From: Tritrichomonas musculus
Lineage: Eukaryota; Parabasalia; Tritrichomonadida; Tritrichomonadidae
Length of the DNA stretch: 64,000 nucleotides
Assembly: GCA_039105265.1 (NCBI GenBank)
Contig: JAPFFF010000011.1
Coordinates: 4,898,001-4,962,000 of the forward strand
Reading direction: 5' to 3'
Made by a program: the position numbers and the translations under genes. Under the pieces are notes generated by a model. The model worked only from the letters and a program-made list of their open reading frames with translations, was not told where the DNA came from and did not search any database. This document shows, piece by piece, positions 27,752-38,100 of the stretch (positions are counted from its first letter, which is position 1; every line of letters begins with the position of its first letter).

Positions 27752-28051
27752 ATGTCAGAACAAGAAATTTTAGAATCCTTAGCTGAGATTAAACAACTTT
27801 TGAACGAAATCTTGCACAAACAACACAAACCTAAAACAAGAACAGCACCATTCAACAAAAGCAAAAATATGAATGAAGATCAAAGAAAGCAAGTTATAGA
27901 GTATATACAAAATGAGGATAACAAAGCTGAAATAGCAAAGTTACCAAAACACAAACAAATCTCATATGTAAGACGAGAACTCAAAGAAAAATATAATATA
28001 AATTTGTCTATTTACATGACTGACAAACTTATAAATAAGCTTAACTTTTGA
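27752..28051 (+). CDS. polB-linked small protein (99 aa), element B
   Basis: Its C-terminal half (FNKSKNMNEDQRKQVIEYIQ, then YNINLSIYMTDKLINKL) matches the products at 34717-35151 and 46866-47363, each next to a polB gene of the same lineage. The N-terminal half is a short coiled coil (EILESLAEIKQLLNEILH) before a basic linker. A replication accessory or DNA-binding role is suggested by the constant link with polB, but no motif proves it. The 3' end overlaps the convergent fibre gene by 11 bp. The start is preceded by ATTTTTATTTTTATTTC. Confidence 0.65.
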   Translation: MSEQEILESLAEIKQLLNEILHKQHKPKTRTAPFNKSKNMNEDQRKQVIEYIQNEDNKAEIAKLPKHKQISYVRRELKEKYNINLSIYMTDKLINKLNF

Positions 28052-29813
28052 ATACTGCAAGTATATTTTCACTTATAATACTAGTAATAATTCCCACTGT
28101 CATTCTTCTTATTTTTGCAGTAACAGCAGTAGCACCAGCAAGAATCTTTAGTTTATTGTCATCATCTATGAAAACTTCATCTCCCACACAATAGCAACTC
28201 GAGTCTGTAACACGCACAAGATAATCGCCGTGACTGGCAAACGTAATTGCGCTATTTTTAGCATCTATACTTGTGCAAATTCCCATATACTCTTTCCATG
28301 TTCCTTGTGTTTTCATAGAGCAAATACAGTCAGTGGTATCCTCTGTTGTAGAAACTTCCCAAATATCATTCTTTCTCTTGTACACGTTTCCAGTAAGATA
28401 CACGGGAGCTCCAACTATGAAATCAGAAATAGAGTTTACAGAAGTTTCTATGGGAGCGTAGTGAGCAATAGTTGTACTATTTGCTATTGTTCCTGTTATT
28501 GTTCCTGATACACGCAAATTACCACCAACATTTAAATTACTATATAATATAGTATTTGTATCTTGAAAACTTATTCTAGTAACATTTAAAAGTTGTCCAG
28601 CATCAACATTTATATTAAACTGGCCACAACTTCCTTCTGTATTATATCTGTATGAGAATTCCGCACTTTTATCTTCATTTTCACCAAAAACTATATATTT
28701 ACCCTTATTATTTTCATAACAACCATTAATAACCGTATTGTACTGCGGGTGTATATTTATTGTACCTTCTATAGTTGAATTCCCAGTAGTTTTCACATAT
28801 TTTTCATTTGCTGTGACTTCTGTAAGTAGAGGTTCGAAATTAATATTACATGGATTTTGAAGATAAGTTTTCTTATCAATTTTATCATATCTAAAGAAAT
28901 CTTTATTAGAATCATCAGAAATTATAAAAGTGCTATGTGTGAGACCAAAACTAACTTCATTATAAGAAGAACCATAATTTATAATCTTCAAAGCTGGATC
29001 TCCATAATTTGATTCTAAAGACACATGTTTACTATTATCGGTGTTCGCCATTACTATAGAATTATTTACTTCATCATACGCAAACAAATCTTCTTTGATA
29101 TTGGACTTTATTATATTCTCTACTAATTTTACAGTAGGCACAGCAACATTATTTGTGATAGAACTTTCGTCATACTGTTGTGAATTTACTACAGTAGGAA
29201 TATCAGTTTTCAGAGCACAATCATTATTACGTACTTCTTCTAGATAATTTTCTGGAATATAACATTCTCTATCTTTATAAGTTGATTTCACTAATTTTAC
29301 GTTAATACGGTACTCAAAAGCGTAAGAAATAAGATCATACATACTATCATGTATATACAATATTTTTAGGTTACGACAATTATAAAACATACTTTCACAC
29401 GACTGAAACATGGCTGTTATGATTAAGTTTGAAATATCTATAACTTCTAAAACTGTACAGGCCATAAATATACTTCCAATATTTACCACATTCTTCGAAT
29501 AGAACATAGATAAATCAGCTTCCTTTAGTTTATTACATTCTATAAACATCCAACTGAAATTTGTACATATATTATTACTATATCTCTTATCAAATTTTAT
29601 AGTCTCTAGGTTTCTACATTTATTTGCAAAATCTGAGCAAATTGTAACATTAGAAATATCAAAGTTTGTGAAATCAATATGAATTACGGTTTTAGAACAA
29701 TTTCCGAATGAATATAAAGAAATTATATCTTTACCATTGAAATCAGCAGAAACAGTGATACTTGCAGGACAGTAGTGTAGTATGTGCGTATTGGGGGTCA
29801 GATAATTAATCAC
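28041..29813 (-). CDS. Fibre protein with BspA-like leucine-rich repeats
   Basis: The N-terminal part contains several copies of a repeat of the BspA/DUF285 kind: FDISNVTICSDFANKCRNLE, then ADLSMFYSKNVVNIGSIFMA and similar units with a C-x-x-L step. The C-terminal 150 residues (IGAPVYLTGNVYKRKND, then STTEDTTDCICSMKTQGTWK) match the ends of the fibres at 35141 and 39242. This looks like a conserved fibre base or knob combined with an exchangeable surface-binding module. BspA-like proteins are an abundant surface family in Trichomonas. No ATG stands at the head of the frame, so the true start is uncertain. Confidence 0.6.
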   Translation of the reverse strand: MINYLTPNTHILHYCPASITVSADFNGKDIISLYSFGNCSKTVIHIDFTNFDISNVTICSDFANKCRNLETIKFDKRYSNNICTNFSWMFIECNKLKEADLSMFYSKNVVNIGSIFMACTVLEVIDISNLIITAMFQSCESMFYNCRNLKILYIHDSMYDLISYAFEYRINVKLVKSTYKDRECYIPENYLEEVRNNDCALKTDIPTVVNSQQYDESSITNNVAVPTVKLVENIIKSNIKEDLFAYDEVNNSIVMANTDNSKHVSLESNYGDPALKIINYGSSYNEVSFGLTHSTFIISDDSNKDFFRYDKIDKKTYLQNPCNINFEPLLTEVTANEKYVKTTGNSTIEGTINIHPQYNTVINGCYENNKGKYIVFGENEDKSAEFSYRYNTEGSCGQFNINVDAGQLLNVTRISFQDTNTILYSNLNVGGNLRVSGTITGTIANSTTIAHYAPIETSVNSISDFIVGAPVYLTGNVYKRKNDIWEVSTTEDTTDCICSMKTQGTWKEYMGICTSIDAKNSAITFASHGDYLVRVTDSSCYCVGDEVFIDDDNKLKILAGATAVTAKIRRMTVGIITSIISENILAVFKS

Positions 29814-30050
29814 ATCTGACGGCCTACCCCATGTTAGTCGCTCAAGGGTTTCACGCGATTTTTCTTATTTTTAACCCCATTTTCAGAACTCAAGGTTTTC
29901 TAACTCACTGTCTACAACACTGTGAGCCCCAACTATGAAACTCAATGATTTCTAGCACTTTTTTGGAGTCGAATAATTTGAGCCTCCAATTGACAGCCAT
30001 AAAATTTAAATCCATCGATTATCAAAAATTAATTTTTTATTTCCACCCAA
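29797..30050. other. Junction spacer between elements B and C
   Basis: The spacer begins with a perfect 7-bp inverted repeat, GTCAGAT and ATCTGAC, around a 10-base loop at 29797-29820. It then has mixed sequence with no open frame. Just before the next gene lies TTTTTTATTTCCACCCAAATG, the usual start-proximal motif. No AGTAGT-type terminus is visible here, so the exact boundary between the elements cannot be fixed. Confidence 0.4.
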
Positions 30051-33000
30051 ATGCGATACGATTACCGATCACTTAAAAATATTAGTAATGATGATATTGT
30101 TGAATTAATCAAAAGTATTAACACAATTTTCAATGCAAATCTACCAATTACAACAACTGCTAAAACAGAAGCTTGGAATAGAAGGAAAAACGTAGAAGTA
30201 TTATGTGATTGGCTTAATAATCGTAATGCCCACAGATTTATTAAAAATGATTTACCAAATGCAGAAGAAATAGATAGTTTCATTATACATGTACATAAAC
30301 TTAAACAAATATTGGATGATTCGCATGAACAGCACTACCAAGATATACTCAAACGTGATGATTACTTTGAGGAAGATATTAATGAAGAAGATGAACGCTA
30401 TTTCAACACAAAACAACAACAAATCGAGAGAGAATTCGAGATAAAAGAAGCTATTAATAGGGCTTATGAAGCAGTTGATGATGCAATACAATTAATCAAA
30501 GAACAAAAACATCCAGTTTTACAGAAGACTGAGAGATTAATCATCCCAGATGCTCCATTAATCAAAAATCATCAAAAACAATACTTTCCAGAGAATGAAG
30601 AAATATATGAATATCTTGATAAATGCGCACACAATTTCACATCAAAACATAGTGATTTCCTTATGATTAACGAGCCACATGATTTCGATAGAGCTGTAAA
30701 TGAATGGAATCACTATAATAAATATCCATCTGAAAATACTATACAACGCAAAGACAGTGGCAAGCCGATAACAACATATTATTTCAATCAAGTTGCATCA
30801 TTAGATAATATCTTTGAGTGTCTTCACAATGTATACAAGAAAGAGCTGAAACCATTTAAGATTCATTTTCAACTTTCAGGAGTCTTCGAAACATACACTT
30901 ATGATTTTGAATCATTAGAAGAGAAATACGAATATAAAGCTAAAGACATTATTTGGAAAAACTATCAATCAATGATACCTATCATTATCAGTAAACTTGA
31001 AGACCTTGAAATAGTGAAATTATATATTGAATCTGTTTTACACTCTTATGAGACAGAATCATCAAGCACAAAACTTATATTAGTTGGTTCAATAGCTTTT
31101 ACAGTTTCAAGAATGAGAAAGATAACTGGTCGCATAAAGGATTTGCCAATCGAATTCATCAAAAATGATTTCATTATTGCTGACAATGAAGATGATAAAC
31201 TATGTTTCTTCAGATTCTTAGCTGTATGTTTAAATGAAGAACTAGCAAATACCAAAAAATATAAAACTAAAGAACGAACCAAAATCGCTAAGAAACTACT
31301 TCTTAAAGAACATAATATTATATACAACACAAAGATTCCAAATGAAGGTAAGAAAATACTTAATGAATTCGAAGGTGTTTCAATGGAGCAGATGAAAGAT
31401 TTAGCACAAAAGAATCACATTAATGTTAACATATATGAGTTTCACAAGACAGATTCTGAGCAATATTATGATTTATCAGAGCAGTGGTTTTTCGATAAAA
31501 CATTTACAACATATTCTGCATTACTTTTCACTCAAAATCAAATCATCCATATAATGTACATCAAGAATCCTGAAAAGCTTACCCAAATACATATTTGCCC
31601 TAAATGTAATTCATATATTCATTATGGTTCAAAGAATTTTAACAGGTTTGATTCTCATGTTAAACACTGTGATGGTGTATTTAAAAAGAACTTCATACCA
31701 GTTAAAGAAGCTTTACCTTATTGTCCTCATATATTGAATAACCCTGTTTATGAATACTGTTTAGCATATAATCTTCAATGGAAACCAGAAATATATTATA
31801 TAACATATGATTTCGAAACAATGGAGCAATCAATAAATAAATCAATCTCTGATTCAACAACAATAAATTCAAGGTTAATTCCGTTGTCAGTTTCATCTTG
31901 TGTGAAATCATCAAACGGCTTGACAACAAAGAATTTCTCATTAAGAGACTCTCAAGAGTTCATACCACAATGGATAAAATGGTTGTTCGAGCAATCAATG
32001 AAAGTCTATGCAGATAAGATATCATATTATGACTCATTCTTACCAGATACCTCTATTAACAAAAATATGAATGTAATTACTGTATTAGGGTTTAACTCAT
32101 CACGTTTTGACAGCAATTTATTTAAACAATATTTTAATCATTCTTTCTGGAAAGTCGAACAAAATTCAATAATTGGTACCCTATCTTCATTAAAACAATT
32201 CATTCTCACATCAGATAATCATCCAACTAAATTGAGATTCATAGATGCTCAATCATTTGTTGCAGGAGGTACATTAAAGCAATTTGGCGAAGATTTTGGC
32301 AACGTAATCGTTGACTCAAACGTGAGCGTTTGTGGTGGTATCAATGAATTACAAAGCAATACCCAAGCTAAAGCTTGTGATATAAAAGGTGTGTTTCCTT
32401 ACGAAGCAATCAACGACAAGAACTACAATGAAGTATTATCAAAATCAGAACCATTTTCATATGATGATTTTTATAGCTATCTCAATCAAAAGAATCCTCT
32501 CACTAAAGAAGAATATGATGCTTATCTTGAAGATTCAAAACGTTTTGCAACACGATGGGACTACCTATTAGCATACAATGATAATGATGTTGAAATGATG
32601 ATTAAACCTATTGATAATCTAATAGCACTCAATGCTCAATACAATGTTGATTTACTTTCAAATCTCTCATTATCAAAGAATGCTTCGTGCATCAAATATG
32701 CTTTGGCTTATAAAGATTTTAATCCGAGAAACAACATTGGGATTACAAATAAATATAATACATTCAAACCAAGCAAGAAATGGTGGCAATATAAATGTGA
32801 TAGTTATTATAATCAAGATGAGAAATACAATAGATTAAACCCTAAAAAACCACAACGAGATTTAACAAAATGTGTGTCAGAAAATGATTTCGAAGCTTTT
32901 ATGAAAATGTATGACGACCCAAATAAAGGGAAATGCCATTTATGTCATGAACATTTTACTTATCAAAATAAGCCTACATTAGATAGAATTGACAATAATA

Positions 33001-34691
33001 AAGGTCACCAAATTGATAACTGCTTATTAGCATGTGCTGAATGTAATAAACTTCGTAAACGTGATGACCCTAAAATAACAGCTCTAAGAATCCAATTAAA
33101 AAAATATTGTAAATTACATCATTTACCAACACTCATCAACGATGAACGTGAATATTATTCAATAAGAAATGCTATCACAGGAGGACTCTCTAATGTAATG
33201 CATCGAGTAAACATTAAAGATGAGACTCATATTAATAAATTTCGCTATATTGACAATAAAGGAGTTTTGTCATATGATACTTCTAATGTTCAATCTCATA
33301 TCGTTGGTATCGATTTTAATTCTTTGTATCCATCATCATTCTCATCTTGTAAACATGAATTTAATAAGTATCATGGAGGTATAATGTATATGCCTGGAGC
33401 ATTTATTAGACGAATTGATGTTAAAGATAAAGCTTCAAAAAAGAGATGCCTCGATATCATAACAAACTCATCAAGATTCTCAAATAAACCATCATATTTG
33501 TTCTACGCTGAAGTTAAACTAAAATGTCCCACCTCTAAAATAAACTATTTTATCAATTTACCTCCTGTGTTTCGCAATATCAATATCAAAAATGATGAAT
33601 CAACAATTGGCACTTATATGTACAATTACATGAAAACAAATAAATTAACTTCTACAGATATGGAAGAACGCAAGCTTACAATGCTTCTTGATACTCATGA
33701 TGAATACATGATTTTCTCAAATTATTATCTCTGGTTTCTGTTAGACCACGGATTGATTATTGATGATGTTAAATCTGTTTCACAATATGAAGCTCATACA
33801 GGATTTAATGAATTTGTTAGCACTTTTATGCAAAAACGTCAGGATATTATTAGTGGTGTTAGTAAAGGTAATGAGAAATTTTATAAAATATCTATGAACG
33901 GTTCATATGGATATGATGGGATGAACTCTGAGAAATTCAGTAAAGTCAAGATATGTGATGCAAATAAAGCTTATCAATATATCATCTCTCAAACTTATAT
34001 GGGTGGAGCACAATTAAGTGATAATACATTTTTAATTCAACAATCACCCAAATCATATCATTGCAATACATGCATTCAAGAATCATTGTGGACTCTTGAT
34101 AACGCAAAGTTTTGGTATCTCACATTTTATTACGATTTTATGAATAATTGTTTTGATATGGATAGACTACATTTTATAGAGGGTGATACTGATTCAGCAT
34201 ATTTTGCAGTTGCTGGGAACCCAAATGAAGGTCCTGAACAATTATTTGATTACGTTATTAAAAACAAAGAGTTCTACGACAAGAATGTATATAAATTCAT
34301 GCCTAACCCATCAATCAACACTATTCAAGACGAAAAAAAGATATTGGGATGTGCCATTGAAAAATATGGTGAAAACATGATAGCTCTTGCACCTAAATGT
34401 TATACTATATTTAACAGTAATGGGCAAACCAAATCACTCAAACTAAAAGGTGTATCTTTAAAGAAGAATCATATTGTGTCTTCCGACTACAAATCTATTA
34501 TTGATAATCAATCAATTAAGCTTGGTAAGAATATAAATCTTCAGATGCAAAACAATAAGATGAGTAAAATAACGGTAAACAAGAATGCTCTCACAGGATG
34601 TCATACAAAGATGATTGTTTTACCAAATCAATCATGCGCACCTTTTGTTAGTGGCTTAACAGCGAATAATTATTTTATTAATTATAACTAA
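30051..34691 (+). CDS. polB: Protein-primed DNA polymerase B with OTU, zinc-finger and HNH modules
   Basis: This 1546-residue polymerase is a different lineage from that of element A. In order it shows an OTU-like region (CFFRFLAVCL at about 384, IIHIMYI at about 498), a zinc finger (CPKC, then FDSHVKHC, about 516-540), Exo I YDFETME (about 586), Exo II and Exo III LAYNDNDVE (about 840). An HNH-type nuclease motif follows (CHLC, then LDRIDNNKGH and LACAECNKLR, about 960-1003). Polymerase motif A is VGIDFNSLYPSSF (about 1085), motif B NGSYGYD and motif C GDTDSAYF. A short segment near residue 760 contains hairpin-forming DNA that is not shared with element D. Confidence 0.93.
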   Translation: MRYDYRSLKNISNDDIVELIKSINTIFNANLPITTTAKTEAWNRRKNVEVLCDWLNNRNAHRFIKNDLPNAEEIDSFIIHVHKLKQILDDSHEQHYQDILKRDDYFEEDINEEDERYFNTKQQQIEREFEIKEAINRAYEAVDDAIQLIKEQKHPVLQKTERLIIPDAPLIKNHQKQYFPENEEIYEYLDKCAHNFTSKHSDFLMINEPHDFDRAVNEWNHYNKYPSENTIQRKDSGKPITTYYFNQVASLDNIFECLHNVYKKELKPFKIHFQLSGVFETYTYDFESLEEKYEYKAKDIIWKNYQSMIPIIISKLEDLEIVKLYIESVLHSYETESSSTKLILVGSIAFTVSRMRKITGRIKDLPIEFIKNDFIIADNEDDKLCFFRFLAVCLNEELANTKKYKTKERTKIAKKLLLKEHNIIYNTKIPNEGKKILNEFEGVSMEQMKDLAQKNHINVNIYEFHKTDSEQYYDLSEQWFFDKTFTTYSALLFTQNQIIHIMYIKNPEKLTQIHICPKCNSYIHYGSKNFNRFDSHVKHCDGVFKKNFIPVKEALPYCPHILNNPVYEYCLAYNLQWKPEIYYITYDFETMEQSINKSISDSTTINSRLIPLSVSSCVKSSNGLTTKNFSLRDSQEFIPQWIKWLFEQSMKVYADKISYYDSFLPDTSINKNMNVITVLGFNSSRFDSNLFKQYFNHSFWKVEQNSIIGTLSSLKQFILTSDNHPTKLRFIDAQSFVAGGTLKQFGEDFGNVIVDSNVSVCGGINELQSNTQAKACDIKGVFPYEAINDKNYNEVLSKSEPFSYDDFYSYLNQKNPLTKEEYDAYLEDSKRFATRWDYLLAYNDNDVEMMIKPIDNLIALNAQYNVDLLSNLSLSKNASCIKYALAYKDFNPRNNIGITNKYNTFKPSKKWWQYKCDSYYNQDEKYNRLNPKKPQRDLTKCVSENDFEAFMKMYDDPNKGKCHLCHEHFTYQNKPTLDRIDNNKGHQIDNCLLACAECNKLRKRDDPKITALRIQLKKYCKLHHLPTLINDEREYYSIRNAITGGLSNVMHRVNIKDETHINKFRYIDNKGVLSYDTSNVQSHIVGIDFNSLYPSSFSSCKHEFNKYHGGIMYMPGAFIRRIDVKDKASKKRCLDIITNSSRFSNKPSYLFYAEVKLKCPTSKINYFINLPPVFRNINIKNDESTIGTYMYNYMKTNKLTSTDMEERKLTMLLDTHDEYMIFSNYYLWFLLDHGLIIDDVKSVSQYEAHTGFNEFVSTFMQKRQDIISGVSKGNEKFYKISMNGSYGYDGMNSEKFSKVKICDANKAYQYIISQTYMGGAQLSDNTFLIQQSPKSYHCNTCIQESLWTLDNAKFWYLTFYYDFMNNCFDMDRLHFIEGDTDSAYFAVAGNPNEGPEQLFDYVIKNKEFYDKNVYKFMPNPSINTIQDEKKILGCAIEKYGENMIALAPKCYTIFNSNGQTKSLKLKGVSLKKNHIVSSDYKSIIDNQSIKLGKNINLQMQNNKMSKITVNKNALTGCHTKMIVLPNQSCAPFVSGLTANNYFINYN
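32317..32377 (+). other. Hairpin-bearing in-frame module inside polB
   Basis: Two perfect short hairpins lie in the coding sequence: CAAACG-TGAG-CGTTTG at 32317-32332 and CAAGCT-AA-AGCTTG at 32364-32377. The second lies in a 32-bp stretch (32349-32380) that recurs almost exactly at 34869-34901 in the next gene. The aligned position in the element D polymerase carries different sequence with its own hairpin (CAAGC-CAT-GCTTG, near 43790). This suggests a movable or hypervariable insert. Confidence 0.6.
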
Positions 34692-34716
34692 ATAGTTATT
34701 TTTTTATTCTTAACAA

Positions 34717-35151
34717 ATGACAAACGAAATAATAAGAAAAATCGATGATATAATAGCTGATTTGTATACATTAAAATTATGGGTACATACTGAACAAAAA
34801 AAAGACAGTTCGTCTAATAGTGAACCACAAAGTGGTGAAGAGAATTCGTTAGAAGAACATACAATTGACTTGCAAAGCAATACCAAAGCTAAAGCTTGTG
34901 ACTGTGTAGCAGAGCCTAGAAAAGTCATCCATAGACGAACAAACCGTTCATTCCCATTAAATAAATCAAAGAATCTCAATGATGAACAACGTAATAAAGT
35001 ATTAGCATTTGCAAATGAAAATAAACAACTCATCTTGGATCAACCATCTGCTACAAGAAATGAATTCCTTCAAAAGCTTGTTCACGATAAATTGAATATT
35101 AATCTTTCTGCATACATGTCTTGTAAAATAATTACTATGCTCAGTATTTGA
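34717..35151 (+). CDS. polB-linked small protein (144 aa), element C
   Basis: The C-terminal half (FPLNKSKNLNDEQRNKVLAF, then LNINLSAYMSCKIITML) matches the small proteins beside polB in elements B and D. The middle contains LQSNTKAKACD, encoded by a DNA segment nearly identical to one in the upstream polB gene, with the hairpin AAGCT-AA-AGCTT. The N-terminus is a short helix. The gene starts 25 bp after polB and overlaps the convergent fibre by 11 bp. A role with the polymerase is plausible but unproven. Confidence 0.65.
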   Translation: MTNEIIRKIDDIIADLYTLKLWVHTEQKKDSSSNSEPQSGEENSLEEHTIDLQSNTKAKACDCVAEPRKVIHRRTNRSFPLNKSKNLNDEQRNKVLAFANENKQLILDQPSATRNEFLQKLVHDKLNINLSAYMSCKIITMLSI

Positions 35152-38100
35152 ATACAGCAAGCGTTTTATCATCTATTATTGCAGTGATAACCCCCACAGT
35201 CATACGTTTAATCTTTGATGTTATTGCAGTTTCACCACTGAGAATCTTCAATTTATTGTCTTCATTATCAATAAATACTTCATCTCCAATACCATAACAA
35301 GATGAATCATCAACTTTTACAAGATAATCACCATGGGAACTGAAGGTAATACAATTATTTTTTTGGTCAATTCTAACACAAATACCAACATATTCTTTCC
35401 ATGAACCAGTAGTTTTGACACTGCAAATACAATCTGTTGTATCATTCACAGTTGAAGATATCCACGTATCACCATCATGTTTATAAACCTTACCAGTCAT
35501 ATATACTGGAGCTCCAATAACGAAATCATTTATTGAATTTACAGATGACTCGATTGGTGAGTAGTGGGTGATTGTATTTGAACCGTTTGATGTTATCTTG
35601 CCAGAAACATGTAAATTTGAATCAATTGTTGTATTTCTTGCAGTACCAAACATGCTAAATGATTGAAATCTATGACCATCAACATATATAAATACTTCAC
35701 CAGTATCAGCAGTTTTTGAAGACCTATACATAAAGACAGTATTATAAGTATCATTATATCCAAATCTAAATAAAGCAAGTGTATTAGAATCAATAGAACT
35801 AAAGAAACTTGCAATATTACTTTCGGTACTATTAATTGTTAATGAACCATCATTATTTTTTGATACATAACCCGACAAATCGACAGGTTCAGGAATTTCA
35901 CTCTTCACTTGGTCAATAGCACGGGTCAATTCTGTTTTCAATGCAAAGTTATCATTTACATATTTCACAGATGAAATCATATTATCGTTCACAGGTTGGT
36001 TGCTGATTAATGTGATAGATGCATCATATATATTGGTTAGTGTATCGTCCGCGGCTCTCAATGAAACAATACGTGTAGCTACACGAATATCTATTGATTC
36101 GCTTGACTCACTACTTACTGATTTGTATATGAGATTTGCACCCTTTCGTCCAGAATACGTATATTCAGCTTCTTCATATGATGCATCATCAGCATTTCGT
36201 TTGAACTTCACAATAATATTTTTAGTTGTCAATACTCTTCTTATATATTCATCTGGGATTGCACAACCACTATCATTCTGTGTACATTGAATTGTGAATC
36301 GTTCTGGATTTTCATCAACAACATTTGCGGTTTTAATGAATGGTGATTCAATTTGTGCTCTAATGAAATTGTATGCTATAGGATTATTATTTCTATGTGC
36401 TGCAATATACGATACATATACAATTTGTCCATCATCATGACGCCATATTATTCTATCAATGCGTTTACCATTGCTATCATATCTGTCCAAGCAATCAAAA
36501 GTGTTAGTAGAGCCATTTGGTTTAAATATTACATCAATATGCATAATATCATCATCTTGATTATCTCCCCAATTAACATCAAATACCAAATGAACTCCAG
36601 CATTTGGTAGCTTAGGGGTAATATATGCACCGTCATATAATTTTGCAGGATATTCAATATTCAATTCAGTGCCATATAATGCGGTACTCAACGCAGATTC
36701 ATTAACCAAATCAGTTGGAATTGTTGGAATATCTGTTTTCAATGCATACTTATCTAATTCATAAGCCAATTCATCTTCATCAACAAACTTCTCATCAGCT
36801 TGTGCACTGGTATAATACGGTGTCAAATCAACATCTTTAATATCACTCTTCACTTGCTCAATAGCAAGGGCCAACTCTGTTGTCAATACATATTTATCTT
36901 GGAGAAATGCAAGATTAACAACACTGTTTAAGTTCATTTCATCATAATCTTCATTTGCAATATAGCAACTTATTACATTGATTCTATGTTGGTTATCAAA
37001 ATCATAAACAACTCCACAACTTGAACTCATTTCTAATGTTAATGCTATATTTTGAACACCATTATTTAAAACATAATCATTATTATTAATACTTGATATA
37101 GTGAATATTCCTTGATATTTAATACTTTCATCAGTCTTATCATATCCATCAAATAACATTCCATATTGTTTCCATTTTTCAAAATATTGACTTGCATTAG
37201 TATAAAGAACCGAAAGAGTATTAATACTATTACCTTCATCATAAGTTAATTCTAATTCTTGATTGAAAGTAATTGTTTTATCAATTATTTCTGGAATATC
37301 AGATTTTAATGCATAAGTGTTTGACACATATCTAGCCGAATAAGCGTTTTTGTCTGTTGGTTCGACAGTTTTGGTTATTGAACATGATAATATTTCTGGT
37401 GTTTCACCAGTTCCTGGATTGATTAATTCATGGGAGTTATACAGATACCATAGACTAGAATCACTTCCTTCCATACGCAGTATCTGAGAGGGTAGATTAT
37501 CATCATCGTCATTGTACGAATAGTCTGCGTGAACATAATGGGCCGTATAGTAACTGTCTGATGATACAATATCCAACCCATATTGCTCAATCAGTATATG
37601 ATATGGGTCGTAATCCAAATCAAGAATTGTATTATTGGCGATTTTGAATTGAATAGTTGTTTGCCCCTCAATAATCTCTGGGATTTCGCTTTTCACTTGC
37701 TCAATAATTTTTGGGAGGTCTTCTTTTGAAACATATTCTCTGGCACAAGAATCCAAAGCTGCTTGAAGACCTTCATTAGCTGCCATACTTGTTAAACACA
37801 TTGATGCTTGAGCTGATAATGGTTTAACATCATCAGCCATCAATTTCTGAAACATTTCGTCTGATAATTGGTCTCTTATGTTCAATTGCAACTCACTATT
37901 TTTGAGAACTGTGGGTATCTCTGACAAGTCTTCTTTTTTTGCGTACAATGTCATATCTGGCAAGTCTTCTGTTTTCGTGTATGGTTCCAAAGCAGTTGTC
38001 AAAGCAGATTCATTAACCAAATCTGTAGGTATTTCAGGTATGTCAGTTGATAATGCAAAATTGTTAACAACGTAATCACGTAATGTATTAACAGCGTTTT

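Larger units (their letters stand above)
25522..29820. mobile_element. Remnant of Maverick element B, split by element A
   Basis: To the right of element A lie the C-terminal part of a polB gene, a 99-residue polB-linked protein and a convergent fibre gene. The left piece of the same kind of polB is at 1-41. Gene order matches element C. No terminal repeat of B is visible in the window, so its true ends are unknown. It is a fossil, interrupted once by element A. The right edge at about 29820 is estimated from the end of the fibre frame and a small inverted repeat. Confidence 0.7.
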
